Assembly: GCA_014649155.1 (NCBI GenBank)
Contig: BMSM01000038.1
Span: forward strand, 1-60,039
Direction: 5' to 3'
Length of the DNA: 60,039 bases
From: Streptomyces griseoviridis
GTDB taxonomy: Bacteria; Actinomycetota; Actinomycetes; Streptomycetales; Streptomycetaceae
Positions 8,521-16,846 of the stretch are shown one piece after another. A program made the translations under genes and the position numbers. A model generated the notes under the pieces. The model did not search any database. It was not told the origin of the DNA and saw nothing but the letters and a program-made list of their open reading frames with translations. Each line of letters begins with the position of its first letter. Position 1 is the first letter of the stretch.

Positions 8521-8549
8521 ACAACGAGTGGTGCGGCACTTGGGTTACG
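8521..8549 (-). promoter_or_regulatory. Sigma-BldN-type promoter for rsbN
   Basis: Read on the minus strand, CGTAAC (8549-8544) and CGTTGT (8526-8521) are 17 bases apart, closely matching the -35/-10 pair reported for sigma-BldN promoters such as bldM P1. It would start transcription about 120 bases before rsbN. Published work describes rsbN as a sigma-BldN target, giving negative feedback. Confidence 0.65.
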
Positions 8550-8611
8550 GACGGCGGGCGAACGAACCTGTGGGTCAACTGGCGCTCACGGACGGTGACT
8601 TGGGGCGGGGG

Positions 8612-9394
8612 TCAGCGGGCGTCGTCCGGGAGCAGCCGGGCGAGGGTGCGGACGGCCCGGTACTGGAGGGTCTTGATGGCGCCTTCGTTCTTGCCCATGA
8701 CGCGGGCGGTCTCGGCGACGGAGAGGCCCTGGAGGAAGCGGAGCGTGACGCACTCCTGCTGCTGGGGGTTGAGCCGGCGTACGGCGTCGAGCAGGGCGGC
8801 GTTGGAGAGGGACTCCAGGACGGAGTCCTCGGGTGAGCGCTCGACCTCGTTGGCGTCGAGCATCTCGCCGGTGGTGACCTCCAGCCGGAAGCGGCTGGAC
8901 TTGAAGTGGTCGGCGACCAGGTTGCGGGCGATCGTCACCAGCCAGGCGCCGAAGTCGCGCCCCTGCCAGGTGAAGGTGCCGATGCGGCGCAGGGCGCGCA
9001 GAAAGGTCTCGCTGGTCAGGTCCTCGGCGGTGGCTTTGCCTCCCACGCGGTAGTAGATGTACCGGTACACGGTGTCGCTGTACTGGTCGTAAAGGCGACC
9101 GAAGGCGTCGGCCTCGCCGGACTGGGCACGCTCGACCAGGTCCATCATCCGGGCGCTGTCGCTGTCCGCGGCGGGCCGGCGGACGGTCGCCCCCGACGAC
9201 GGCCGGCCCCGTCTGCCGACGGCGGCGCTGCCGTCGGCGAGCGCGTAGGCCGGGCCGACGGGGGCGGCGGCCGCGGCGAGGGCGGGGACGGCGTACGCGG
9301 TGGGGACGAAGTCGCTCAACAGGTCTTGGACCGTTTTGACCGTTGCGCGCAGCGTAGCCAGGCCCGAGGCGTCAACCCCGACGTGTGGGTACAC
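8612..9394 (-). CDS. bldN: ECF sigma factor BldN with N-terminal pro-sequence
   Basis: 260 residues, GTG start with GGGAG five bases upstream. The first ~86 residues (MYPHVGVDASGLATLRATVK onward, Ala/Gly-rich) are the pro-sequence known to be removed from BldN in vivo. Region 2 follows (AFGRLYDQYSDTVYRYIYYR, then DLTSETFLRAL near 130), then region 4 with the HTH (QQECVTLRFLQGLSVAETAR, about 219-238). BldN directs aerial mycelium genes, including the chaplins, rodlins and bldM. The next gene on the strand encodes its anti-sigma RsbN. A long untranslated leader or promoter region precedes it. Confidence 0.95.
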   Translation of the reverse strand: MYPHVGVDASGLATLRATVKTVQDLLSDFVPTAYAVPALAAAAAPVGPAYALADGSAAVGRRGRPSSGATVRRPAADSDSARMMDLVERAQSGEADAFGRLYDQYSDTVYRYIYYRVGGKATAEDLTSETFLRALRRIGTFTWQGRDFGAWLVTIARNLVADHFKSSRFRLEVTTGEMLDANEVERSPEDSVLESLSNAALLDAVRRLNPQQQECVTLRFLQGLSVAETARVMGKNEGAIKTLQYRAVRTLARLLPDDAR

Positions 9395-9699
9395 GGGACT
9401 CCCAGAGGCAGAGCTTCCATCACGTGCAGTGCGGGACCTTTCACCCGTCGTAGCGACAGGAGGGTTCCGGATTGCGTCTGAGGAGAATAACGCTTCGTAC
9501 AGGCGCTGCTACACCCAGTTGCTCAAATCATCGATTACGTCGCTTACGTAACCGAATGACGGCTGATCAAGTGCCGAAAGATGATCGGTTTCTGATCGGA
9601 AGGGTTTGGGTTCGGCGTCGCAACGGGTCCGTGTTGTGCCCGGGTGGGCGAAGGGGGACTGAGGCGGGTCTCCCCGGGGTACGTCAGATGGATTGGCCG
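9395..9699. promoter_or_regulatory. Upstream region of bldN and 3' flank of the HAD-IB gene
   Basis: 305 bases without a gene. It is less GC-rich than its surroundings around 9480-9600, as expected for a promoter. AGTGC at 9428-9432 and TCACC at 9441-9445, eight bases apart, resemble a BldD site with one mismatch; bldN is a known BldD target. No sure promoter boxes were identified. Confidence 0.4.
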
Positions 9700-10623
9700 T
9701 CAGCGCCGGCGGCGGTGCAGGGCGATGGCCGCGGCCGTGCCGCCCGCCACGGCGCCGACGCCGGCCGCCGCCGGGATGCCGACCTTGGCCGCCTTGCGGC
9801 CGGTGCGGTAGTCCCGCAGCCGCCAGTCCAGCTCGCGGGCGTGCCGGCGCAGCTTGGAGTCGGGGTTGATCGCGTAGGGGTGGCCGACCAGCGACAGCAT
9901 CGGGATGTCGTTGTGTGAGTCGCTGTAGGCGGCGCAGCGGGTCAGGTCCAGGCCCTCGGCCGCCGCCAGGGCGCGGACCGCCTCGGCCTTGGCCGGGCCG
10001 TGCAGGGGCTCGCCGACCAGCTTGCCGGTGTAGACGCCGCCGATCGACTCGGCGACCGTGCCGAGCGCGCCGGTCAGGCCGAGGCGGCGGGCGATCACCT
10101 GGGCGATCTCCACGGGGGCGGCCGTGACCAGCCAGACCTTCTGGCCCGCGTCCAGGTGGGCCTGGGCGAGGGCGCGGGTGCCCGGCCAGATGCGCTCGGC
10201 CATGTACTCGTCGTAGATCTCCTCGCCGATCGACTTCAGCTCGGAGACGCGGTGGCCCTTGACGATGGAGAGGGCGGAGTCGCGGGCGTCCTGCATGTGC
10301 TCGGGGTCCTCGGTGCCGGCCAGCCGGAACCACGCCTGCTGCCAGGCGAAGCGGGCCAGGTCGCGGGTCTCGAAGAACTTCCGCTTGTACAGGCCGCGTC
10401 CGAAGTGGAAGAGCGCGGCGCCCTGCATCACCGTGTTGTCCAGGTCGAAGAAGGCGGCGGCGCGGTCGTCGCCGTGGACCGGGAAGTCCGGTTTCCCGGC
10501 GGCCTCGGGCGCGGGGAGGTCCTGGGTGGACTTGCGGGCGGCCTCCGCCGACGCCTCGCCTGCCAGCACGCTGCGCGCGGTGGCGGAGCGCCTCCGGGGA
10601 GTGAGCCATCCAAGAGCGGCCAT
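9700..10623 (-). CDS. HAD-IB phosphatase, SerB-like, with C-terminal membrane helix
   Basis: 307 residues from ATG (MAALGWLTPRRRSATARSVL); another ATG lies four codons upstream. After a basic, disordered N-terminus come the HAD motifs: FFDLDNTVMQG near 59 (nucleophile Asp), WLVTAAPVE near 164, and YSDSHNDIPML near 238 (Asp pair). The spacing and cap are of the HAD-IB type found in phosphoserine phosphatase and in enzymes acting on lipid-linked or acyl substrates. A Gly/Ala-rich hydrophobic helix near 285-300 followed by HRRRR suggests a C-terminal anchor. It diverges from the glutaredoxin-like gene. Confidence 0.85.
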   Translation of the reverse strand: MAALGWLTPRRRSATARSVLAGEASAEAARKSTQDLPAPEAAGKPDFPVHGDDRAAAFFDLDNTVMQGAALFHFGRGLYKRKFFETRDLARFAWQQAWFRLAGTEDPEHMQDARDSALSIVKGHRVSELKSIGEEIYDEYMAERIWPGTRALAQAHLDAGQKVWLVTAAPVEIAQVIARRLGLTGALGTVAESIGGVYTGKLVGEPLHGPAKAEAVRALAAAEGLDLTRCAAYSDSHNDIPMLSLVGHPYAINPDSKLRRHARELDWRLRDYRTGRKAAKVGIPAAAGVGAVAGGTAAAIALHRRRR

Positions 10624-10785
10624 GTCCGTGAGCATAGCCAGTCTGTTCGGGTGTTCCGGAGCCGAGAGGTTGGGAGGCCGTGAACTTCGTGTGACCGCGG
10701 CGTCGGAGAAGCGGTGCGCCCGGCGCGTCGCGGTGGCGTCGCCGGGGGGCTTCCGTACGGCGCGGGGCGCGCGAGAATGGCCCGT

Positions 10786-11100
10786 ATGAGCCCCGTCTTC
10801 CGCAAGAGGACGCCGCCGCGTCCCGAGCGCCCGTCCCGTCCCGAGGACCATCTCGTCACCCTCATCCGCAAACCCGGCTGCCACCTGTGTGATGACGCAC
10901 AGCTCGTCGTCGAGAAGGTCTGCGCCGACCTCGGCGTCCCGTGGGAGGCGAAGGACATCACCGAGGACCGCCGGCTCCACGACGAGTACTGGGAGCAGAT
11001 CCCCGTCGTCCTCGTCGACGGACGCCAGCACACCTTCTGGCGTGTGAACGAGGAACGCCTGCGCAGGGCACTGACCGGGCGGTCCGAGTCGTCCGGGTAG
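10786..11100 (+). CDS. Glutaredoxin-like thiol-redox protein
   Basis: 104 residues. A basic Pro/Arg-rich start (MSPVFRKRTPPRPERPSRPE) precedes a thioredoxin-fold domain with the redox pair KPGCHLCDDA near 27-36 (CxxC) and the cis-Pro in QIPVVLVDG near 72. The family (NrdH/DUF836-like glutaredoxins) reduces disulfides. It stands immediately upstream of the redox-sensing rex operon, from which it is separated by about 295 bases holding the Rex operator. ATG at 10777 is an alternative start. Confidence 0.85.
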   Translation: MSPVFRKRTPPRPERPSRPEDHLVTLIRKPGCHLCDDAQLVVEKVCADLGVPWEAKDITEDRRLHDEYWEQIPVVLVDGRQHTFWRVNEERLRRALTGRSESSG

Positions 11101-11297
11101 TCCGAGTAGTTCCCGGTCGGTCCGGATGGTCGCTTAGGATCGATGGCGACGTGGTCTCGGGGGCGTGGATCGTGAGGAGCGTGGGCGGCTTTGCCCCCAA
11201 TAGGAGAGGAACGAGTGCGCGGGCGCGCCGGTTCCCCGTTCGAGCGCCGGGGGCGCGTGACCCCGGTCACGTTGGCCGGGCAAATCGGACACCATCT

Positions 11298-11315
11298 TTG
11301 TGCACGCGTTCACAA
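11298..11315. promoter_or_regulatory. Rex operator (ROP) upstream of rex
   Basis: TTGTGCACGCGTTCACAA is an almost perfect palindrome with the TTGTG/CACAA arms of the known Rex operator. It lies about 80 bases before the rex start. Rex binds such sites when NADH is low and releases them when NADH rises, so this operon is self-regulated. Confidence 0.92.
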
Positions 11316-11394
11316 AGACATAGCCTGCTGTCGACGGGGCGGTCGTGTAGGGACGTATGACCGCCTACAGCCCCGCTCTACCCGCAGGAGCATC

Positions 11395-12207
11395 GTGGCA
11401 ACTGGCCGAACACACCGACCGGCGACCCGCAGCCGAGGGATTCCCGAGGCCACCGTCGCCAGGCTTCCGCTGTACCTCCGCGCGCTGACCGCACTGTCGG
11501 AGCGCTCGGTGCCCACGGTCTCCTCCGAGGAGCTGGCCGCCGCGGCGGGGGTCAACTCCGCGAAGCTGCGCAAGGACTTCTCCTACCTCGGCTCCTACGG
11601 GACCCGGGGGGTCGGCTACGACGTCGAGTACCTCGTCTACCAGATCTCCCGCGAGCTGGGCCTGACCCAGGACTGGCCGGTCGTGATCGTCGGCATAGGC
11701 AACCTCGGCGCCGCGCTCGCCAACTACGGCGGCTTCGCCTCCCGCGGCTTCCGGGTGGCCGCGCTCATCGACGCCGACCCCGCGATGGCGGGGAAGCCGG
11801 TGGCCGGCATCCCGGTGCAGCACACCGACGAGCTGGAGTCGATCATCACCGGCAACGGGGTGTCCATCGGCGTGATCGCCACCCCCGCCGGCGCCGCCCA
11901 GCAGGTCTGCGACCGGCTGGTGGCCGCCGGGGTGACCTCCATCCTGAACTTCGCGCCGACCGTGCTGAACGTGCCCGACGGCGTCGACGTGCGCAAGGTC
12001 GACCTCTCGATCGAACTCCAGATCCTCGCCTTCCACGAGCAGCGCAAGGCCGGCGAGGAGGCCGCGGCCGCGGCCGCCGTGCCCGCCGCCGCCCGCAAGC
12101 GCGCCGCCGCACCGGCCGCCGGCGCGTCCGGCTCCGGCTCGGCCCCTGCTTCCGCCTCCGCCGATCAGGGTCCTGACGGGGACGTCCCCGCCGTGATGCC
12201 GGCATGA
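11395..12207 (+). CDS. rex: Redox-sensing transcriptional repressor Rex
   Basis: 270 residues, GTG start with GCAGGAG five bases upstream. N-terminal winged helix (about 20-80): PEATVARLPLYLRALTAL then SSEELAAAAGVNSAKLRKDF, including the Lys/Arg-rich recognition helix. The Rossmann domain begins with VVIVGIGNLGAALANYG near 100-116 (GxGNLG for NADH/NAD). The last 40 residues are Ala/Gly/Ser-rich and variable. Rex senses the NADH/NAD ratio and represses respiratory and haem genes such as cydABCD and this rex-hem operon. The stop overlaps the hemA start as ATGA. Confidence 0.97.
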   Translation: MATGRTHRPATRSRGIPEATVARLPLYLRALTALSERSVPTVSSEELAAAAGVNSAKLRKDFSYLGSYGTRGVGYDVEYLVYQISRELGLTQDWPVVIVGIGNLGAALANYGGFASRGFRVAALIDADPAMAGKPVAGIPVQHTDELESIITGNGVSIGVIATPAGAAQQVCDRLVAAGVTSILNFAPTVLNVPDGVDVRKVDLSIELQILAFHEQRKAGEEAAAAAAVPAAARKRAAAPAAGASGSGSAPASASADQGPDGDVPAVMPA

Positions 12208-13883
12208 GCCTCCTCGTCGTCGGACTCAGCCACCGCAGCGCCCCGGTCAGCGTCCTGGAGCGGGCCTCGCTGACCGCGGACGCGCAGGTCAAACTCGTCC
12301 AGGACACGGTCGCCGCCGAACCGGCCGCCGAGGCCGCGCTGCTGGCCACCTGCAACCGCATCGAGCTGTACGCCGACGTGGACAAGTTCCACGCCGGGGT
12401 CGCCGAGCTGTCCACGCTGCTCGCCCAGCACAGCGGGGTCGGCCTGGAGGAGCTCACTCCCTATCTCTACGTGCACTACGAGGACCGGGCCGTCCACCAT
12501 CTGTTCTCGGTGGCCTGCGGACTGGACTCGATGGTCGTCGGCGAGGGCCAGATCCTCGGGCAGATAAAGGACTCGCTGGCCCGCGCGCAGGACCTGCACA
12601 CCGCCGGCCGGCTGCTGAACGACCTGTTCCAACAGGCGCTGCGGGTCGGCAAGCGCGCCCACTCCGAGACCGGCATCGACCGGGCCGGGCAGTCCCTGGT
12701 CACCTTCGGCCTGGAGCAGCTGGCCGCGGGCGGCGACGTACAGCGGTGGGCCGGGGGCAAGAAGGCGCTGGTCATCGGCGCCGGGTCGATGTCCTCACTG
12801 GCCGCGGCGACGCTGGCGCGGGCCGGGGTGGCCGAGATCGTGGTCGCCAACCGCACCTTCGAGCGCGCCGAGCGGCTCGCCCAGATCCTGACCGGGGGCG
12901 ACGACACCGACGTGGTGGCCCGCGCGGTACCGATGGACGCGGTGCCGGCCGAGCTGACACGTGCGGACGTCGCCGTCTCCTGCACCGGCGCCACCGGGCT
13001 TGTGCTCACCGCCGACGCGGTCGTCGCGGCGGTGCGGGGCCGCACCGGCAGGCCCGTCGAGATCGCGGCCGCCGCGGACGTACGGGTGGCCGAGTCGGCG
13101 CCGGCCGGTGCCGGTGCCGACGACGGCTGTCCGCTCGACCTGTCCGCCGCGCAGTCCGGCTTCTCCGTGCTGGGCGAGGCGGCGGTGGCCGGGATGGACG
13201 CCGCCACGCTGGAGCAGCACGGGGCGTGGGCCGCGGGCGGCACGGCGGTGGACCGGCCGCGGGAGGGCGGGGCCGACGCCGAGCTGATCTCCGCGCTCGC
13301 CGCGACCGCGGCAAGCGCCGGGCGGGTGCCGGAGATGCGGCGGCCCGAGCCGGTCGCCGAGGCACCGCGCCCCGAGCCCGTCCTCTTCCTCCTCGACCTG
13401 GCCATGCCGCGCGACATCGACGCCGCCGCGCACCGGCTGGCCGGGGTCCGGCTGGTCGACATCGAGTCGCTCGCGGACGCGTCCGCCGACGCCCCGATGG
13501 CCGCCGACGTCGACCAGGTCCGGCGGATCGTCGCCGACGAGGTCGCCGCGTTCGGCGCCGCCCAGCGGGCCGCGACCATCACGCCCACCGTGGTGGCGCT
13601 GCGCGCCATGGCCGCCGGGGTCGTGGCGAGTGAGATCGCCCGGCTGGAGGGGCGGCTGCCCGGCCTGGACGACAAGCACCGCGCCGAGATCACCCAGACC
13701 GTCAAGCGCGTGGTCGACAAACTGCTGCACGCGCCGACCGTACGGGTCAAGCAGCTCGCGGCCGAGCCCGGCGGCGCCGGGTACGCGGACGCGCTGCGCA
13801 CCTTGTTCGACCTCGAACCCGAGACGGTGGCCTCCGTCTCCCGGGCCGCAAACAGCACTGAGAAGAACCGAGGACCGGCATGA
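12204..13883 (+). CDS. hemA: Glutamyl-tRNA reductase
   Basis: 559 residues. It converts glutamyl-tRNA to glutamate-1-semialdehyde with NADPH, the first committed step of tetrapyrrole synthesis. N-terminal motifs: GLSHRSAPV near 6, the active-site Cys in LLATCNRIELY near 50, and GEGQILGQIKDSLA near 114. The NADPH domain shows GAGSMSSLAAATL near 192. A stretch of roughly 100 residues rich in Ala, Gly, Pro and Glu (about 300-390) interrupts the domain and makes the protein longer than the usual ~420; such inserts are usual in Streptomyces. Overlaps rex upstream and hemC downstream by four bases each. Confidence 0.96.
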   Translation: MSLLVVGLSHRSAPVSVLERASLTADAQVKLVQDTVAAEPAAEAALLATCNRIELYADVDKFHAGVAELSTLLAQHSGVGLEELTPYLYVHYEDRAVHHLFSVACGLDSMVVGEGQILGQIKDSLARAQDLHTAGRLLNDLFQQALRVGKRAHSETGIDRAGQSLVTFGLEQLAAGGDVQRWAGGKKALVIGAGSMSSLAAATLARAGVAEIVVANRTFERAERLAQILTGGDDTDVVARAVPMDAVPAELTRADVAVSCTGATGLVLTADAVVAAVRGRTGRPVEIAAAADVRVAESAPAGAGADDGCPLDLSAAQSGFSVLGEAAVAGMDAATLEQHGAWAAGGTAVDRPREGGADAELISALAATAASAGRVPEMRRPEPVAEAPRPEPVLFLLDLAMPRDIDAAAHRLAGVRLVDIESLADASADAPMAADVDQVRRIVADEVAAFGAAQRAATITPTVVALRAMAAGVVASEIARLEGRLPGLDDKHRAEITQTVKRVVDKLLHAPTVRVKQLAAEPGGAGYADALRTLFDLEPETVASVSRAANSTEKNRGPA

Positions 13884-14851
13884 CCGAGAAGGCACTGAGA
13901 CTGGGGACGCGGCGCAGCAAGCTCGCCATGGCCCAGTCCGGGCAGGTGGCGGACGCCGTGAGCCAGGTGACCGGTCGGCCCGTTGAACTGGTCGAGATCA
14001 CCACGTACGGCGATGTGTCGCGGGAGCATCTCGCGCAGATCGGCGGCACGGGGGTGTTCGTGGCGGCGCTGCGCGAGGCACTGCTGCGGGGGGAGGTCGA
14101 CTTCGCGGTCCACTCGCTGAAGGACCTGCCGACCGCGCAGCCGGAGGGGCTGGTGCTGGCCGCCGTACCCGAGCGCGAGGACCCGCGGGACGTGATCGTC
14201 GCCCGGGACGCGCTCAAGTTCACCGACCTGCCGCGCGGGGCGCGCATCGGCACCGGCGCCCCCCGGCGCATGGCGCAGCTCAACGCGTACGCCCGCGCGC
14301 ACGGCCTGGACATCGAGACGGTTCCGATCCGGGGCAACGTCGACACCCGCATCGGGTACGTCCGCAAGGGTGAGCTGGACGCCGTCGTACTGGCCGCCGC
14401 CGGACTGAACCGGATAGGCCGCAGCGACGAGGTGACCGACTTCCTGTCGGTCGACACGGTTCTGCCCGCCCCCGGCCAGGGGGCACTGGCGATCGAGTGC
14501 AGGGCGGGGCACACCGCCCAGGACTCCGCGCTGATCGCCGTGCTCGGCGAACTCGACGACCCCTTCACCCGGGCCGCCGTAACGGCCGAGCGATCACTGC
14601 TCGCCGCCCTGGAGGCCGGCTGCAGCGCACCCGTGGGGGCGCTGGCCGACATCCTGGCCGGCGGACAGACTGTCAAGGAAATGCGCCTGCGCGGCGTCGT
14701 CGGCACGACCGACGGCTCGACGCTGGTGCAGTTGTCCACCACCGGTCCCGTGCCCGCAACGCACGAGGCGGCACTGGCACTCGGTCGCGAACTCGCCACC
14801 GAGATGCTCGCCCAGGGCGCGGCCGGTCTGATGGGGGAGCGAGCACATTGA
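13880..14851 (+). CDS. hemC: Hydroxymethylbilane synthase (porphobilinogen deaminase)
   Basis: 323 residues. It joins four porphobilinogen units into hydroxymethylbilane. Visible signatures: RLGTRRSKLAMAQSGQVADA near 7, VHSLKDLPT near 81, AVPEREDPRDV near 95 (catalytic Asp region), RGNVDTRIGYVRKGELDAVV near 152, and the dipyrromethane cofactor Cys in EAGCSAPVGA near 250. Start and stop overlap neighbours (ATGA with hemA, TTGA with hemD), indicating translational coupling in the Rex-controlled operon. Confidence 0.96.
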   Translation: MTEKALRLGTRRSKLAMAQSGQVADAVSQVTGRPVELVEITTYGDVSREHLAQIGGTGVFVAALREALLRGEVDFAVHSLKDLPTAQPEGLVLAAVPEREDPRDVIVARDALKFTDLPRGARIGTGAPRRMAQLNAYARAHGLDIETVPIRGNVDTRIGYVRKGELDAVVLAAAGLNRIGRSDEVTDFLSVDTVLPAPGQGALAIECRAGHTAQDSALIAVLGELDDPFTRAAVTAERSLLAALEAGCSAPVGALADILAGGQTVKEMRLRGVVGTTDGSTLVQLSTTGPVPATHEAALALGRELATEMLAQGAAGLMGERAH

Positions 14852-16557
14852 GCCCCACCACCCTTCCCGCCGGCCCGGAACCCGGGCACGTCACCTTCCT
14901 CGGTGCCGGCCCCGGAGATCCGGGACTACTGACCCTGCGCGCCGTGGAGGCGCTGGCGCACGCGGACGTCCTCGTCGCCGAGCACGAGGTGCTCGACGTC
15001 GTACGGACGCACGCCAGGCGCGGTGTCGCCGAGGTGCACACCGATCCGGACCCGTCCGGTGGTCCGGTCCCGGGCACAGGCGCGCCTCAGCTGGCGGTCG
15101 TCGACGGCGCGTCAACAGCCGCTGGTGTCCCCGCCGTGCGGGATGCCGCACATCTTGTCATGGAGGCCGCGCGGGGCGGCAGGCGGGTGGTCCGTGCGGT
15201 GTCCGGGGACCCCGGGCTCGACACGTACGCCGCCGAGGAGATGCTGGCGTGCGCCGCCGCGGGGGTGCCCTTCGAGGTCGTCCCCGGCGTCGCGTCCGCG
15301 ACCGGCGTGCCCGCGTACGCCGGTGTCCCGCTGCGGGACGCGGAGGGCGCGGACGTGCGGTTCGTGGACGCCCGTACGGCGTCGGACCGGTGCTGGACGG
15401 AGGTCGGCGCGTCGGACGGCACGGTGGTCGTCTCCACGACGCTGGACTCGGTGGCCGCCGCCGCCGGCGAGCTGGTGTCGGCGGGGCGGAAGCCGGACAC
15501 GCCGATCACGGTGACGGTGGGCGGCACGACGACCCGGCAGCGCACCTGGACGGCGACCCTCGGGACGATCGCGCAGACGCTGAAGCAGGCGAAGGTGCTG
15601 CCGTCGCCGGACGGCGGCCGGCCGGTGATAGCCGTGGTCGGTGAGCGCTCCGCCGCCGCCCGGCGCGACGAGCTGTCGTGGTTCGAGTCCAAGCCGCTGT
15701 TCGGCTGGAAGGTGCTCGTGCCGCGCACGAAGGAGCAGGCGGCGTCGCTCTCCGACCGACTGCGGTCCTACGGGGCCGTGCCGCACGAGGTGCCGACCAT
15801 CGCCGTCGAGCCGCCGCGCACGCCCCAGCAGATGGAGCGGGCGGTCAAGGGCCTGGTGACGGGCCGCTACGAGTGGATCGCGTTCACCTCGGTCAACGCG
15901 GTCAAGGCGGTCCGGGAGAAGTTCGAGGAGTACGGGCTCGACGCCCGCGCCTTCGCCGGGATCAAGGTCGCCGCGGTGGGCGAGCAGACCGCCAAGGCGC
16001 TGATCGCCTTCGGCGTGAAGCCGGACCTGGTGCCGAGCGGCGAGCAGTCGGCCGCCGGTCTGCTGGAGGACTGGCCGCCGTACGACCCGGTCTTCGACCC
16101 GATCGACCGGGTGTTCCTGCCGCGGGCCGACATCGCCACGGAGACGCTGGTCGCCGGGCTGATCGAGCTGGGCTGGGAGGTCGACGACGTCACCGCCTAC
16201 CGGACGGTGCGCGCCTCGCCGCCGCCGGCCTCGACGCGGGAGGCGATCAAGGGCGGCGGGTTCGACGCGGTGCTGTTCACCTCGTCGTCCACGGTCCGGA
16301 ACCTGGTCGGGATCGCGGGCAAGCCGCACAACGTGACGGTGATCGCCTGTATCGGCCCGGCCACCGCGAAGACGGCGGAGGAGCACGGGCTGCGGGTCGA
16401 CGTCATGGCCCCCGAACCGTCGGTGCTGAAGCTGGCGGAGGCACTGGCCGACTTCGGGACGCGGCGCCGGACGGCGGCGATCGAGGCGGGCGATCCGGTG
16501 ACGCGGCCGAGCGAGCGGCGGCCGGGGTCGCGGCGCCGGCGGTCGACCACGAGCTGA
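14848..16557 (+). CDS. hemD: Fused uroporphyrinogen-III methyltransferase / uroporphyrinogen-III synthase
   Basis: 569 residues starting TTG, overlapping the hemC stop. Residues ~12-250 are a SAM-dependent CobA-type methyltransferase: VTFLGAGPGDPGLLTLRAVE near 12, a VVPGVASATGVPAYAGVPL segment near 147, and VTVGGTTTRQRTW near 222. Residues ~285-560 are uroporphyrinogen-III synthase (HemD fold), with VPRTKEQAASLSDRL, WIAFTSVNAVKAVREKF and CIGPATAKTAEEHGL. The product can feed haem and, by two methylations, precorrin-2 for sirohaem or cobalamin. Such CobA-HemD fusions are usual in Actinobacteria. A terminator follows. Confidence 0.93.
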   Translation: MSPTTLPAGPEPGHVTFLGAGPGDPGLLTLRAVEALAHADVLVAEHEVLDVVRTHARRGVAEVHTDPDPSGGPVPGTGAPQLAVVDGASTAAGVPAVRDAAHLVMEAARGGRRVVRAVSGDPGLDTYAAEEMLACAAAGVPFEVVPGVASATGVPAYAGVPLRDAEGADVRFVDARTASDRCWTEVGASDGTVVVSTTLDSVAAAAGELVSAGRKPDTPITVTVGGTTTRQRTWTATLGTIAQTLKQAKVLPSPDGGRPVIAVVGERSAAARRDELSWFESKPLFGWKVLVPRTKEQAASLSDRLRSYGAVPHEVPTIAVEPPRTPQQMERAVKGLVTGRYEWIAFTSVNAVKAVREKFEEYGLDARAFAGIKVAAVGEQTAKALIAFGVKPDLVPSGEQSAAGLLEDWPPYDPVFDPIDRVFLPRADIATETLVAGLIELGWEVDDVTAYRTVRASPPPASTREAIKGGGFDAVLFTSSSTVRNLVGIAGKPHNVTVIACIGPATAKTAEEHGLRVDVMAPEPSVLKLAEALADFGTRRRTAAIEAGDPVTRPSERRPGSRRRRSTTS

Positions 16558-16589
16558 GCCGGCGGGGCCCGCTGCACGCGGGCACGGGC

Positions 16590-16618
16590 GGGGCGTCCCT
16601 TCCGGGGCGCCCCGTTTT
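16590..16618 (+). terminator. Terminator of the rex-hem operon
   Basis: A 10-bp GC stem (GGGGCGTCCC pairing with GGGGCGCCCC, one G-T pair) on a TTCC loop, followed by GTTTTCC. It lies 33 bases after the hemD stop. Confidence 0.85.
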
Positions 16619-16846
16619 CCGTCGGCGGCCGGTGCGTCAGTGGTCGGAGGCGTACGGGAGGGAGGCCGCCCAGGTGGCGGGGGCGACGGTGAGGTGGCCC
16701 CGGCGGGGGCCTTCGGGAGTCCCGGACGAAGACCTGGGCGGGGCCTTTCGCCCTCTCGGCGCGGGATGGACCGTCGTCCGAGCGGTAGCTGCTTGTCGTC
16801 CGCTCCAGCTTCGGGCCGGTCGCGTCAGGGGGGCGCGAGGGTCAGG

